Of a stretch of 64,000 bases of DNA, positions 56,715 through 64,000 are shown one piece after another. A program made the translations under genes and the position numbers. Under the pieces are notes generated by a model. It was not told the DNA's origin. It worked only from the letters and a program-made list of their open reading frames with translations, and did not search any database. This DNA comes from Dokdonella_A sp046347015 (lineage in GTDB: Bacteria > Pseudomonadota > Gammaproteobacteria > Xanthomonadales > Rhodanobacteraceae). Position 1 is the stretch's first letter; the number at the start of each line of letters is the position of its first letter. The stretch lies in the NCBI GenBank assembly GCA_046347015.1, contig JAXMHA010000005.1, forward strand, positions 131,969 to 195,968. Reading direction: 5' to 3'.

Positions 56715-58772
56715 ATGAGCGGATCGGACCTGCCCGAACTCGTCGCCCGGGTCGTCGCACTGATCGGCAGCGGCCGTGTCGATCTTGCGGCCATCGAAAC
56801 CGCGTCGGCCTGCCAACGTTTCCCGAACGATGCGGAACTGGCGCGCCTGCATGGAATCGCGCTCCTCCAGCAGGGCCGGACCGGCGAGGCCCGTACCGCA
56901 TTGGAGCGGGCACGAACCTTGGCGCCGGATTCGGTCGAAGTGTCGTGCAACCTCGGCAGCGTGCTGCTTGCCGCCGGCGAGCCGACCGCAGCCACTGCCG
57001 AGTTCGAACGCGCGGTCGAACTTGCGCCCAGTGAAGCCGCGGCGTGGAACGGCCTGGGGAACGCTCGGCGCGCGGCGGGAGACCGTGCCGGCGCAATGGC
57101 CGCTTACGCCGAAGCGCTCCGCCGATCGCCGGGCCACGACGGCGCGCGCTTGAACCTCGCCGCAATCGCGATCGAACAAGGCGACCTCGCGGCGGCCGAG
57201 TCCGCGCTGGCGCGGGTCACGAACCCAAGTCTCGAACCGCAGCGCCTGCTGCTGTCCGGTCACATTTGCGCTGCGCGTCGCGACTGGTTGGGCGCGGCAG
57301 CGGCTTACGCCGGGGGCGAGCGGCTCGCCCCACGGGATTTCGAGTTCGCCCATCACGCCGGACTGGTCGCCGAGCACGCCGGGGAATTTGAATCGGCGAG
57401 GACGCACTACCTGCGCGCGTTGTCGCTGCAGCCAGAGAACACCACGACGCTGGCACAGTTGCAGTTCGTCGAGCGCCGCCTGTACCGCTGGCAGCACGTC
57501 GACTCGCGCCGCAAGGCATTGCGCGACGCGGTCGCGGCGGGTGATGCCGGCGTCGGGCCATTCGCGTTCCTCATCGAAGCGGCCAGCGCCGCCGAACAAC
57601 TCGCCTGCGCGCGCACCCAGGCGTCGCAACTGGAAGGGCCCACCGCGGCCGCAGCGCGGCGCCGGTGGCACACTCCGGCCGCCGGCAAGCGACTGCGCAT
57701 CGGCCTGCTGTCCGGTGGATTCCACGAACATCCGACCGCGCTGCTGGTCGTCGCGCTGATCGAAGCGCTCGCGGATGAGCCTGTCGAGGTGCATCTGTTC
57801 GCGACCAGCACCGACGACGGCGGACCGTTGCGCCGGCGCTTGCGTGCAGCCGCGCACCGGTTCCACGAGTGTGCCGGTCTCGCACCGCGAACGGCCGCGG
57901 AATCCATCCACGACGCCGGCATCGATGTCCTTGCCGACCTCGACGTCTGGTGCGGTGACGGCACGCCCCAAATCTGCGCGTTGCGTCCGGCGCCGGTGCA
58001 GGTCAACTGGCTCGGCTATCCCGGCACTTCGGGTGCACGCTGGTTCGACGTCATCCTCGCCGACCGCGTCATCGTGCCGCCGGAAGACGAAGCCAGCTAC
58101 TCCGAGCGCGTCGTGCGCCTGCCGCGGTGCTACCAGCCGTCCGACACATCGCGTGTGATCGGCACGCCACCACCGCGTGATGCGTTCGACCTGCCAGATG
58201 AAGCCATCGTCTACGCCTGCTTCAACAATGCGTGGAAGATCGATCCACCGAGTTTCGAACGCATGCTGGCGGTGCTGCGCGGTGTTCCCCGCTCCGTCCT
58301 GTGGCTGGTCTCCGCGGGCGATGCGGCGGACACGCGGCTGCGCGGGCGCGCGGCCACGGCGGGCGTCGATGCCGGCCGCCTGACGTTCACGCCACACTTG
58401 CCGCATGCCGACCACCTTGCGCGGTTCCGGCACGCGGACCTCTTTCTCGATACGCGACAGTACAACGCGCACACGACGGCTTCCGACGCGCTGTGGGCCG
58501 GCTGCCCGGTGTTGACGACGCCGGGAACGACTTTCGCGTCACGCGTCGCCGCGAGCCTGGCGACCCACCTCGGGCTACCCGAACTCGTCGCCGCGGGCGA
58601 CGCCGCGTTCATCGAAGCCGCCATTGCCATCGGGCGCGACGCGAACCGGCGTGCCACCCTGCAGGCACGGGTCGACGCCGCCCGCTCGTCGAGCGGGCTG
58701 TTCGACATGCGCGGGTACGCCCGTGATTTCGCCGCGGCAATGCGGGACATTGCCAAGCTCCGCGCCACCTGA
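56715..58772 (+). CDS. TPR / O-GlcNAc transferase-like (SPINDLY family, GT41) protein
   Basis: A 685-residue probable glycosyltransferase. Residues 1 to about 250 are TPR-like helices (DAELARLHGIALLQQGRTGE, VEVSCNLGSVLLAAGEPTAA, AAWNGLGNARRAAGDRAGAM). The C-terminal part is the GT41 catalytic domain: IGLLSGGFHEHPTALLVV, VQVNWLGYPGTSGA, FNNAWKIDPPSFERMLAVL, and DTRQYNAHTTASDALWAGCP with SRVAASLATHLGLPELV. Acceptor and donor are unknown; bacterial relatives modify proteins such as adhesins or flagellin. No signal peptide is seen. The ATG is 11 bases past the right end of the MITE-like element, and no ribosome-binding site is evident. Confidence 0.85.
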   Translation: MSGSDLPELVARVVALIGSGRVDLAAIETASACQRFPNDAELARLHGIALLQQGRTGEARTALERARTLAPDSVEVSCNLGSVLLAAGEPTAATAEFERAVELAPSEAAAWNGLGNARRAAGDRAGAMAAYAEALRRSPGHDGARLNLAAIAIEQGDLAAAESALARVTNPSLEPQRLLLSGHICAARRDWLGAAAAYAGGERLAPRDFEFAHHAGLVAEHAGEFESARTHYLRALSLQPENTTTLAQLQFVERRLYRWQHVDSRRKALRDAVAAGDAGVGPFAFLIEAASAAEQLACARTQASQLEGPTAAAARRRWHTPAAGKRLRIGLLSGGFHEHPTALLVVALIEALADEPVEVHLFATSTDDGGPLRRRLRAAAHRFHECAGLAPRTAAESIHDAGIDVLADLDVWCGDGTPQICALRPAPVQVNWLGYPGTSGARWFDVILADRVIVPPEDEASYSERVVRLPRCYQPSDTSRVIGTPPPRDAFDLPDEAIVYACFNNAWKIDPPSFERMLAVLRGVPRSVLWLVSAGDAADTRLRGRAATAGVDAGRLTFTPHLPHADHLARFRHADLFLDTRQYNAHTTASDALWAGCPVLTTPGTTFASRVAASLATHLGLPELVAAGDAAFIEAAIAIGRDANRRATLQARVDAARSSSGLFDMRGYARDFAAAMRDIAKLRAT

Positions 58773-58907
58773 CCGGAACCCGGGACGGGGCAAAACCCGG
58801 GTGCGGTCGATCGCTGCGGCCACGCGTATCCGCGCTGCAGCCCTGCCGCGCGAGTCGTCGGATCGATCGCGGGTATCCTTGTCCGGCGCATCCCCGGAGT
58901 TTCGCGC

Positions 58908-59429
58908 ATGACCCATGCGACTACCTTCGTCCCGCTCGACGTCGCCGTGCTGACCGTGTCCGACACGCGGACGCCGGCCAACGACGGATCAGGTGACTTC
59001 CTCGCTTCCGCACTGGCCACCGCGGGTCATCGCGTGCATGCGCGCCACCTGGTGCGCGACGACCAGTCCGCCATCCGCGCGATCGTCTCCGCGTGGATCG
59101 CCGACGCCGCGGTGCACGGGATCCTGGTGACCGGCGGCACCGGATTCACCGGCCGCGATTCCACTCCCGAAGCCATTGCGCCGTTGCTCGGCAAGCCGAT
59201 GCCGGGGTTCGGCGAGATGTTCCGCGCACTCAGCTTTGCGGAGATCGGCACGTCGGCGTTGCAGTCGCGCGCGTTCGCGGGACTTGCGAACGGCACGTTC
59301 GTGTTCTGCCTGCCGGGTTCGACCGGTGCCTGTCGGCTCGCGTGGGACAAGTTGATCCGCGCCCAGCTCGATGCGCGCACCGAACCCTGCAATCTCGTCA
59401 CATTGCTGCCCCGGCTCGGCGAGCACTGA
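58908..59429 (+). CDS. moaB: MoaB-type molybdenum cofactor biosynthesis protein
   Basis: MoaB/MogA-family protein, 173 residues, that binds molybdopterin and is thought to adenylylate it. Motifs are VAVLTVSDTRTPANDGSGDF, the TGGTGFTGRDSTPEA loop and GFGEMFRALSFAEIGTSALQ followed by PGSTGACRLAWDKLI. Length is normal. The 135-base gap to the glycosyltransferase carries an ACCCGGG/CCCGGGT hairpin without T-run. No other cofactor genes are nearby. Confidence 0.93.
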   Translation: MTHATTFVPLDVAVLTVSDTRTPANDGSGDFLASALATAGHRVHARHLVRDDQSAIRAIVSAWIADAAVHGILVTGGTGFTGRDSTPEAIAPLLGKPMPGFGEMFRALSFAEIGTSALQSRAFAGLANGTFVFCLPGSTGACRLAWDKLIRAQLDARTEPCNLVTLLPRLGEH

Positions 59430-59599
59430 CGGCCCCGCACCCCGTCGTCGGGCCACTGTCCACAGGGGCCACGGCCGCGGTCCCATCGTCCACGCATCCA
59501 TGGCCCCATGGTTCTGCCGCGCGTGGCGCTTGTACGGACCGCGCGGAGGCGGATGATCCAAGGGCGCAAGTCCGCAGGCATCGATCGGGGAGGTCGTCC
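59430..59599 (+). promoter_or_regulatory. Upstream region of haoA
   Basis: A 170-base gap between moaB and haoA. It contains a GGGGCCA...TGGCCCC inverted pair and a CCATGG...CCATGG palindrome, both without a T-run. I find no convincing -35/-10 pair and no FNR-like palindrome by eye. GGGGAGG lies six bases before the haoA ATG. Confidence 0.3.
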
Positions 59600-61345
59600 A
59601 TGCGCGCGTCCTGCTTGGCCAGATCCGGCCTGTTCACGCTGGCGTTGTCGTTCATCCTGCCGTTCCTCGCCAATGCGCAAGTCTGGAACTCGGTTCCGGA
59701 TGCCGAACTTTCCGATCTCGGGCTCACCCGTGCGGCCACGCCCGACCAGCTCTACAAGGCACTGTCGAAGCGCTACGCCGAGCAGTACACGAAGGGCAAG
59801 CTCGCGAAATGGTGGGAGCCGATTCCAATGGACGCGTATTTCGCGCCCACGCTGTTCTACAAGGCGCCCGACCTCGACCTTGCGGTCAAGCGCGGCGACT
59901 GCGTCAATTGCCATACCGGCGTTACGCATGGCTGGGTGCTCTCGTGGCAAAAGAGCGTGCACGCGAACCTCGACGAAATCCGCGCGCTGCCGGATTCCGA
60001 TGTCCGCGCCTACAAGAAGGGCATGATTTCCGAAGTCGAAGCCAACCTCGTGTCCGAAGGTTTCCTGAAGTCCGGCGACAAGCTGGAACAGGTGTCGTGC
60101 ATCGACTGCCACCTCGGCGTCGGCAAGGCCGCCGGCAACCACAAGCAGATCCACATGCCCGACCGCGCGGCCTGCGGCGCGTGCCATTTGCGGCAATTCG
60201 CCGAGGCCGAATCCGAACGCGATACGCAGAAGTGGCCGCAAAAGCAATGGCCCGACGGACATCCGTCGCACGCCGTCGACTACATGGCGAACGTCGAGCT
60301 CGCGACCTGGGCCGCGACTCCACAGCGGGAAGTCGTCGCTGGTTGCACGCTGTGCCACACCAACGAACCGAAGTGCGACACCTGCCACACGCGGCATACG
60401 TTCTCGACGGTCGAAGCGCGCAAGCCGCAAGCGTGCGCCACCTGCCACAACGGCGTCGACCACCCCGAGTTCGAGGACTACATGCTGTCCAAGCACGGAA
60501 CCGTGTACCAGACGCAGGGCGACAGCTGGAACTGGAACGCGCGCCTCGCCGATGCACTGACGAAAGGCGACTACACGGCCCCGACCTGTGCGTTCTGCCA
60601 TTTCGAGAACGGGCGCGGCGAGTTCACGCACAACGTCACGTACAAGGTGCGCTGGGCGTTCCTGCCGCAAAAGGACATCGCGGACAACATCCACGACCCG
60701 TGGTTCGAACATCGCAAGCAGCAATGGCAGGCGACCTGCGCCAATTGCCATTCACCGCGCTTCGCGTCGACCTACCTCGACTTCATGGACAAGGGCATCG
60801 CCGAAGGCACGAACTTCGTCGAGCAGAACCGCAAGGTCGTGCAGAAGCTCTATGACGACAAGCTGCTGGTCGGGCAGAAGACGAATCGGCCTGCGCCGGC
60901 TGCGCCGGACAAGGACGAAGCAGGTGGGTTCTACTCGTTGTTCACGTCGAACGGGAACAACCCGACGATGGTCGACCGCGTGTTCACCGAGCTGTGGGAG
61001 CAGCACGTCGCCGACCTGATGAAGGCCTATGAACATGTCAATCCGGGTGGCTGGAGCTACACGCAGGGTTGGTCGGAGATGGTGAAGGACCAGACCTTCA
61101 TCAACGAGCAGGACACGAAGCTGCGCGAGGAAGCGAAGCTCGAGCAGCGCGTCGCGAGCCTCGAGGCAAAAGCCGGCAGCAGCGGACATGCAAGCGCGTA
61201 CGACAACCGTGCAGCGGGCGGCTTTGCCGACCGCGTGACCAGCGACCCACGCACGGCCGCGGCCGGGATCGGCCTGATCGGAGGTGCGCTGTTGCTCGGC
61301 GGCCTTGCGTCGCTCCGGCGCCGCCGGCGCGACGATGACGCCTGA
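59600..61345 (+). CDS. haoA: Octaheme hydroxylamine oxidoreductase
   Basis: Periplasmic octaheme c-type cytochrome predicted to oxidise hydroxylamine (to NO or nitrite). The 581-residue precursor has a signal peptide (1-26, LANA-Q), eight CxxCH motifs at Cys101, 167, 192, 249, 259, 279, 330 and 380, the catalytic-pocket motif NGVDH (284-288), and Tyr418 in QKLYDD, which by alignment from memory corresponds to the tyrosine cross-linked to haem P460 in Nitrosomonas. QKTNRP and HVNPGGWSYTQGW are also conserved with that enzyme. A C-terminal hydrophobic Gly-rich helix (about 556-572) with a RRRRR tail suggests membrane anchoring; AOB HAO precursors have a similar tail. Length is close to the AOB enzyme (about 570). 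haoB overlaps its 3' end. Confidence 0.93.
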   Translation: MRASCLARSGLFTLALSFILPFLANAQVWNSVPDAELSDLGLTRAATPDQLYKALSKRYAEQYTKGKLAKWWEPIPMDAYFAPTLFYKAPDLDLAVKRGDCVNCHTGVTHGWVLSWQKSVHANLDEIRALPDSDVRAYKKGMISEVEANLVSEGFLKSGDKLEQVSCIDCHLGVGKAAGNHKQIHMPDRAACGACHLRQFAEAESERDTQKWPQKQWPDGHPSHAVDYMANVELATWAATPQREVVAGCTLCHTNEPKCDTCHTRHTFSTVEARKPQACATCHNGVDHPEFEDYMLSKHGTVYQTQGDSWNWNARLADALTKGDYTAPTCAFCHFENGRGEFTHNVTYKVRWAFLPQKDIADNIHDPWFEHRKQQWQATCANCHSPRFASTYLDFMDKGIAEGTNFVEQNRKVVQKLYDDKLLVGQKTNRPAPAAPDKDEAGGFYSLFTSNGNNPTMVDRVFTELWEQHVADLMKAYEHVNPGGWSYTQGWSEMVKDQTFINEQDTKLREEAKLEQRVASLEAKAGSSGHASAYDNRAAGGFADRVTSDPRTAAAGIGLIGGALLLGGLASLRRRRRDDDA

Positions 61346-62420
61346 CGCCGGGCCCGCCGGTACGGCTCCGGCGAGGGATCGACACGCGGCCAACGGAACG
61401 ACCCCATGGCGGCGGGTGCTTGCATCCACCGCCATCGTCGCGGGCTTGGCGCTGCTCGGCATCGCCGGCTTCCTCGCGCTCCGTCACGCACAGGCGCCGC
61501 CTGCCTATCGATACGTGGTCGGCGGCATCATCGCGCCGGCCAACCTCGGTCCGCTGGCGCCGCTTGCCGGCCGCGGCGTGGCCGTCCACTCCGGCACCGT
61601 CGTCGGCGCCGACGGCAAGGCGTTCGCGGACTTCACCTTCGCCGCGTCGAAATCGGGGCCGGTGCTGCTCGACTGGCAACCCAAGATCGATCCGCCGTTC
61701 CTGTCGATGCCGGTTCCGACGTCCGAGATCGCCGACCTCGCCCCGGTGCTCGGCCGGCATGTCAACACCGGTGAACCCGTACTCGCATGGTGGGATACCT
61801 CGCGCGCACTCGGTTTGCTGGTTGACGCCGACCTGCCGCTTCGCGCGCCGGTCGGCGTTCCGCTGTTCATCCCGCGTCAATGGCACGATCGCACCGCCGG
61901 CGTCGAGGCGATCGAATCGTCGTTCTGGAAGCTGACCTCCGATACCGCTGCCCGCACGCGCTTCGATCGTTTCACGAATGCGCTGCTGGCGAACGAGACG
62001 GACGGCATCGCGGCGCTGCGCGAGCTGGCCGGCGGCAAGCCCGCGGTGCTGGTGCTGAACGTCCGCGACGTGCTGTTGCTCGGGCAAATCGCGCCGGCAA
62101 GAATCGGTGTGGCATTCCGGGACTTTCCGAACAGCGGCGACGTGCACGGCATGGTGCCGGCCGTGTACGGGTGGATGCGCGAACACGGCTACCCGTCCTA
62201 TACCGTCGTCCGCGCGCGCGACGGCACCGAGGTGCGGGCCATCGCGCTGACCGACGCGGCATCCGGGAAAACCCTCGCGGCACGACTGCTGCCGTTCGTC
62301 GGCAACGAGCAAAGCGCGGTTCCCGGCACCGTGCTGGTGTTCAAGACCGGGGGCTTCTGGGTGTACCGCATCGAGCCGGCCGCAACTCCACCTCCGGCGA
62401 CCGGCCGGGCCGCACCCTAG
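61335..62420 (+). CDS. haoB: Hydroxylamine oxidation protein HaoB
   Basis: The gene that follows haoA in ammonia oxidisers and methanotrophs; its function is not established. The 361-residue protein has an N-terminal cytoplasmic piece, one membrane helix (about 28-49) and a large periplasmic domain without haem motifs. The ATG at 61335 gives an 11-base overlap with haoA, implying translational coupling. Identification rests on position and general architecture plus remembered similarity, so it is less sure than haoA. It ends five bases from the convergent acylphosphatase gene. Confidence 0.8.
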   Translation: MTPDAGPAGTAPARDRHAANGTTPWRRVLASTAIVAGLALLGIAGFLALRHAQAPPAYRYVVGGIIAPANLGPLAPLAGRGVAVHSGTVVGADGKAFADFTFAASKSGPVLLDWQPKIDPPFLSMPVPTSEIADLAPVLGRHVNTGEPVLAWWDTSRALGLLVDADLPLRAPVGVPLFIPRQWHDRTAGVEAIESSFWKLTSDTAARTRFDRFTNALLANETDGIAALRELAGGKPAVLVLNVRDVLLLGQIAPARIGVAFRDFPNSGDVHGMVPAVYGWMREHGYPSYTVVRARDGTEVRAIALTDAASGKTLAARLLPFVGNEQSAVPGTVLVFKTGGFWVYRIEPAATPPPATGRAAP

Positions 62421-62425
62421 ACCGG

Positions 62426-62692
62426 TCAGCGCGTCTCGAAGCCCGCCGGAAGGTCGCCCGTCCGGTCTTCGCGTTCGACGCGATCAACGCGGGCCATCGG
62501 CGGCCCGTGCCAAAGCCAGCGCTCGAGTGCCGCCAGCGCATCGGTCGTGCCGGCCGCGTACACTTCGACGCGCCCGTCGGCAAGATTGCGGGCGTGGCCG
62601 CGAACGCCGAGCCGCGTCGCCTCGGCCTGCGTCGATGCGCGGAAGAACACGCCTTGCACGCGTCCAGCCACGATGAAGCGGACGCATGGCAT
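62426..62692 (-). CDS. Acylphosphatase
   Basis: Small 88-residue enzyme hydrolysing carboxyl-phosphate bonds. It has the phosphate-binding loop GRVQGVFFRASTQAEA with the catalytic arginine, and GHARNLADGRVEVYAAG with the catalytic asparagine. The ATG shares a base with the tlpA-like stop (TGATG), so the genes are coupled. The cellular substrate is unknown. Confidence 0.94.
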   Translation of the reverse strand: MPCVRFIVAGRVQGVFFRASTQAEATRLGVRGHARNLADGRVEVYAAGTTDALAALERWLWHGPPMARVDRVEREDRTGDLPAGFETR

Positions 62693-63186
62693 CAGTGCGC
62701 CGCCGCTGCCTTCGCCGCGTCGATCGCCTTTGCGAGATCGGTCGCGGCAATCGGACCGACGAACTTTTTCGCGATCGAACCATCCGGTGCAATCAGCCAT
62801 GTGGTCGGCAACGCGCGCGGCGTCTCGAACCCCTTGGGCGGCGAGAACGTATCGACCTGTGCCAGCGGATACGACACCGGGTGCGCCTTGACGAACGCGA
62901 GCACGTCGGCGCGTTCGGAGTCGTCGTAGGCGAGGCCGATTGCGACGACATCGCTGCGCGACGCGACGAACCCCGAGATGTCGGGCATCTCCTTGATGCA
63001 CGGCGCGCACCAGGTCGCCCAGAAGTTGACGATGACCCACTGGCCGCGATGGGCGGCGAGATCGAACGTGCCCCCATCGAGCGTCTTCACGACCAACGTC
63101 GGAACTTCCGCGGCAACCGCGATGCCGGGAACGGCAGTGGTGGCCGCCACGACGAACGCGGCGACGGCCAGCAACAATGGCTTCAT
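62692..63186 (-). CDS. TlpA/ResA-like periplasmic thioredoxin
   Basis: Membrane-exported thiol-disulfide oxidoreductase, 164 residues. A signal peptide (1-26, AVAA-E) is followed by a thioredoxin fold with NFWATWCAPCIKEMPDI (active-site Cys60 and Cys63) and the cis-proline region ALPTTWLIAPDG. Such proteins reduce apocytochrome c or other periplasmic thiols. A link to the nearby octaheme cytochrome is possible but not supported beyond proximity, since the genes are convergent. The start overlaps the end of the YihY-type gene as ATGA. Confidence 0.9.
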   Translation of the reverse strand: MKPLLLAVAAFVVAATTAVPGIAVAAEVPTLVVKTLDGGTFDLAAHRGQWVIVNFWATWCAPCIKEMPDISGFVASRSDVVAIGLAYDDSERADVLAFVKAHPVSYPLAQVDTFSPPKGFETPRALPTTWLIAPDGSIAKKFVGPIAATDLAKAIDAAKAAAAH

Positions 63187-64000
63187 GGCTGGATCTCCCC
63201 GGCAGGACCCGATACGACGCCGGCGGGTTCCGGCGCGAACAGTGTACGCAACGGCACGGCGAGGAGTGCACGCTGTTCGGTGATCGCACGTTCGAGCAGC
63301 ACGTGCACGGCGCGCGGCAACCCTTCCGCAACCGCTGCCAGGGACCGCGCATCGGGCGGGATCCGGTAGTCGCCCGTGTGCAGCAGGTCATCGAGGCCGA
63401 TGGCGGCGGGATCGGCGGTGAATGACCACGCGCCGGCTTCCGTGCGCATCACCAGCCGCGCGCGTTCGAGATCGGCCAGTGCCCGTTTCAATGCGTCGAT
63501 TCCCGGGAACGGGACCCGCGCGAGCAGTTCGTCGCCCTCCATTCCCTGCCCTTCGCGTTGCGCGGCAAGCAGGATGCCAACGAGCTGCAGCAGCCGGATG
63601 AACTCACTGCCGGGTGGCACTGCTTCTGAACGAGCCCGGAAATCGAACGCACCGATCGCCGCGGTCAGGATCGCGCCCGCAAGGACAATGACCCAGGCGA
63701 GGTAGATCCAGATCAGGAACACCGGGATAGCCGCGAGCGGGCCGTAAACCACGCCGTAGGACGCGAAATGCGCCACGTACAGCGCGAAGCCACGCCGCGC
63801 GAGTTCGAACAGGATCGCGGCGGCCACAGCCCCGACCAGAGCACTGCACCACCCAACCCGCCGGTTCGGGATCAGTACGTACATCGCCGTGAGCCCGAAC
63901 CACGTGATTGCGAACGGCGCGATCGAAAGCAACCGGATGCCATGCCAGCCCGCGGCGCCGACGCCGCGAACGAGCGGCTGCGCCAGCACCCACGAACTGG
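63183..64000 (-). CDS. YihY/BrkB-family inner-membrane protein (partial, N-terminus outside)
   Basis: At least 272 residues of a UPF0761/YihY family membrane protein; the start lies beyond the right edge. Visible are hydrophobic segments (LLSIAPFAITWFGLTAMYVL, VGAVAAAILFELARRGFALY, VVYGPLAAIPVFLIWIYLAW and VIVLAGAILTAAI), the family's GPLAAIPVFLIWIYLAW motif, and a long cytoplasmic C-terminal domain with a winged-helix-like EGDELLARVPFPGIDALKRA. Function is unknown; the early claim of ribonuclease activity for BrkB is not accepted. Confidence 0.85.
   Translation of the reverse strand, partial: SSWVLAQPLVRGVGAAGWHGIRLLSIAPFAITWFGLTAMYVLIPNRRVGWCSALVGAVAAAILFELARRGFALYVAHFASYGVVYGPLAAIPVFLIWIYLAWVIVLAGAILTAAIGAFDFRARSEAVPPGSEFIRLLQLVGILLAAQREGQGMEGDELLARVPFPGIDALKRALADLERARLVMRTEAGAWSFTADPAAIGLDDLLHTGDYRIPPDARSLAAVAEGLPRAVHVLLERAITEQRALLAVPLRTLFAPEPAGVVSGPAGEIQP

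Noticed and set aside
58773..58907. ACCCGGG/CCCGGGT hairpin as a terminator between the glycosyltransferase and moaB
   Set aside because: No T-run follows the stem on either strand; CCCGGG is self-complementary and common at this G+C.
59508..60026. Overlapping frame inside the haoA start region
   Set aside because: It shares bases with haoA in another frame, has no ribosome-binding site and an Arg/Ser/Pro-rich shadow composition.

Overview
The window is a GC-rich chromosomal stretch (about two thirds G+C by eye), most likely from a gammaproteobacterium of the Xanthomonadales/Lysobacterales type. The evidence is indirect: RpoB of 1385 and RpoC of 1399 residues, a class II DAHP synthase, no rpmJ between secY and rpsM, the block hemA-prfA / TPR lipoprotein-lolB-ispE-tRNA-Gln-prs-rplY-pth-ychF, and FecI/FecR/TonB receptor genes. 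The species cannot be named from the sequence. No rRNA, CRISPR array, prophage or complete insertion sequence was seen.

Layout. 1-7.8 kb: mixed housekeeping genes (partial mdh, an aspartate-type aminotransferase, a YeaQ/GlsB-type membrane protein, a cyclophilin, typA/bipA, a small Cys-rich protein, a class II DAHP synthase, dsbB). 7.85-38.7 kb, all on the minus strand: a nearly continuous translation/transcription supercluster. In transcription order it runs nusG, rplKA, rplJL, rpoBC, then str (rpsL-rpsG-fusA-tuf), S10, spc and alpha operons ending in rpoA-rplQ. 38.7-41.5 kb: the segment feeding into it (tRNA-Tyr, Gly, Thr, a Thr-like tRNA, a second tuf, tRNA-Trp, secE). 41.7-46.5 kb, plus strand: an ECF sigma / FecR anti-sigma / TonB receptor cassette. 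46.5-53.7 kb, minus strand: ychF, pth, rplY, prs, tRNA-Gln, ispE, lolB and a TPR lipoprotein. 53.9-59.4 kb, plus strand: hemA, prfA, a MITE-like repeat, an OGT/SPINDLY-like glycosyltransferase and a moaB-like gene. 59.6-62.4 kb, plus strand: an octaheme hydroxylamine oxidoreductase gene followed by haoB. 62.4-64 kb, minus strand: acylphosphatase, a TlpA-like thioredoxin and a YihY-type membrane protein running off the edge.

The most unexpected content is haoAB. HaoA has eight CxxCH haem motifs and keeps a tyrosine at the place expected for the P460 cross-link. That predicts oxidation of hydroxylamine, a reaction of ammonia oxidisers and some methanotrophs, in a background that otherwise looks like a heterotroph. 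No cytochrome c554/cM552 or amo genes are in the window.

A second theme is regulatory. Three translation-related units (typA, the str operon, the tRNA-Tyr...tuf operon) each show a promoter-like sequence followed, in the presumed 5' leader, by a hairpin plus T-run resembling an intrinsic terminator, placed before the first gene. Other curiosities are two tuf copies that differ at one base that I can find, a degenerate extra tRNA-Thr, a 289-bp element with terminal inverted repeats ending 11 bp before a glycosyltransferase gene, and a REP-like element in the rplL-rpoB spacer.
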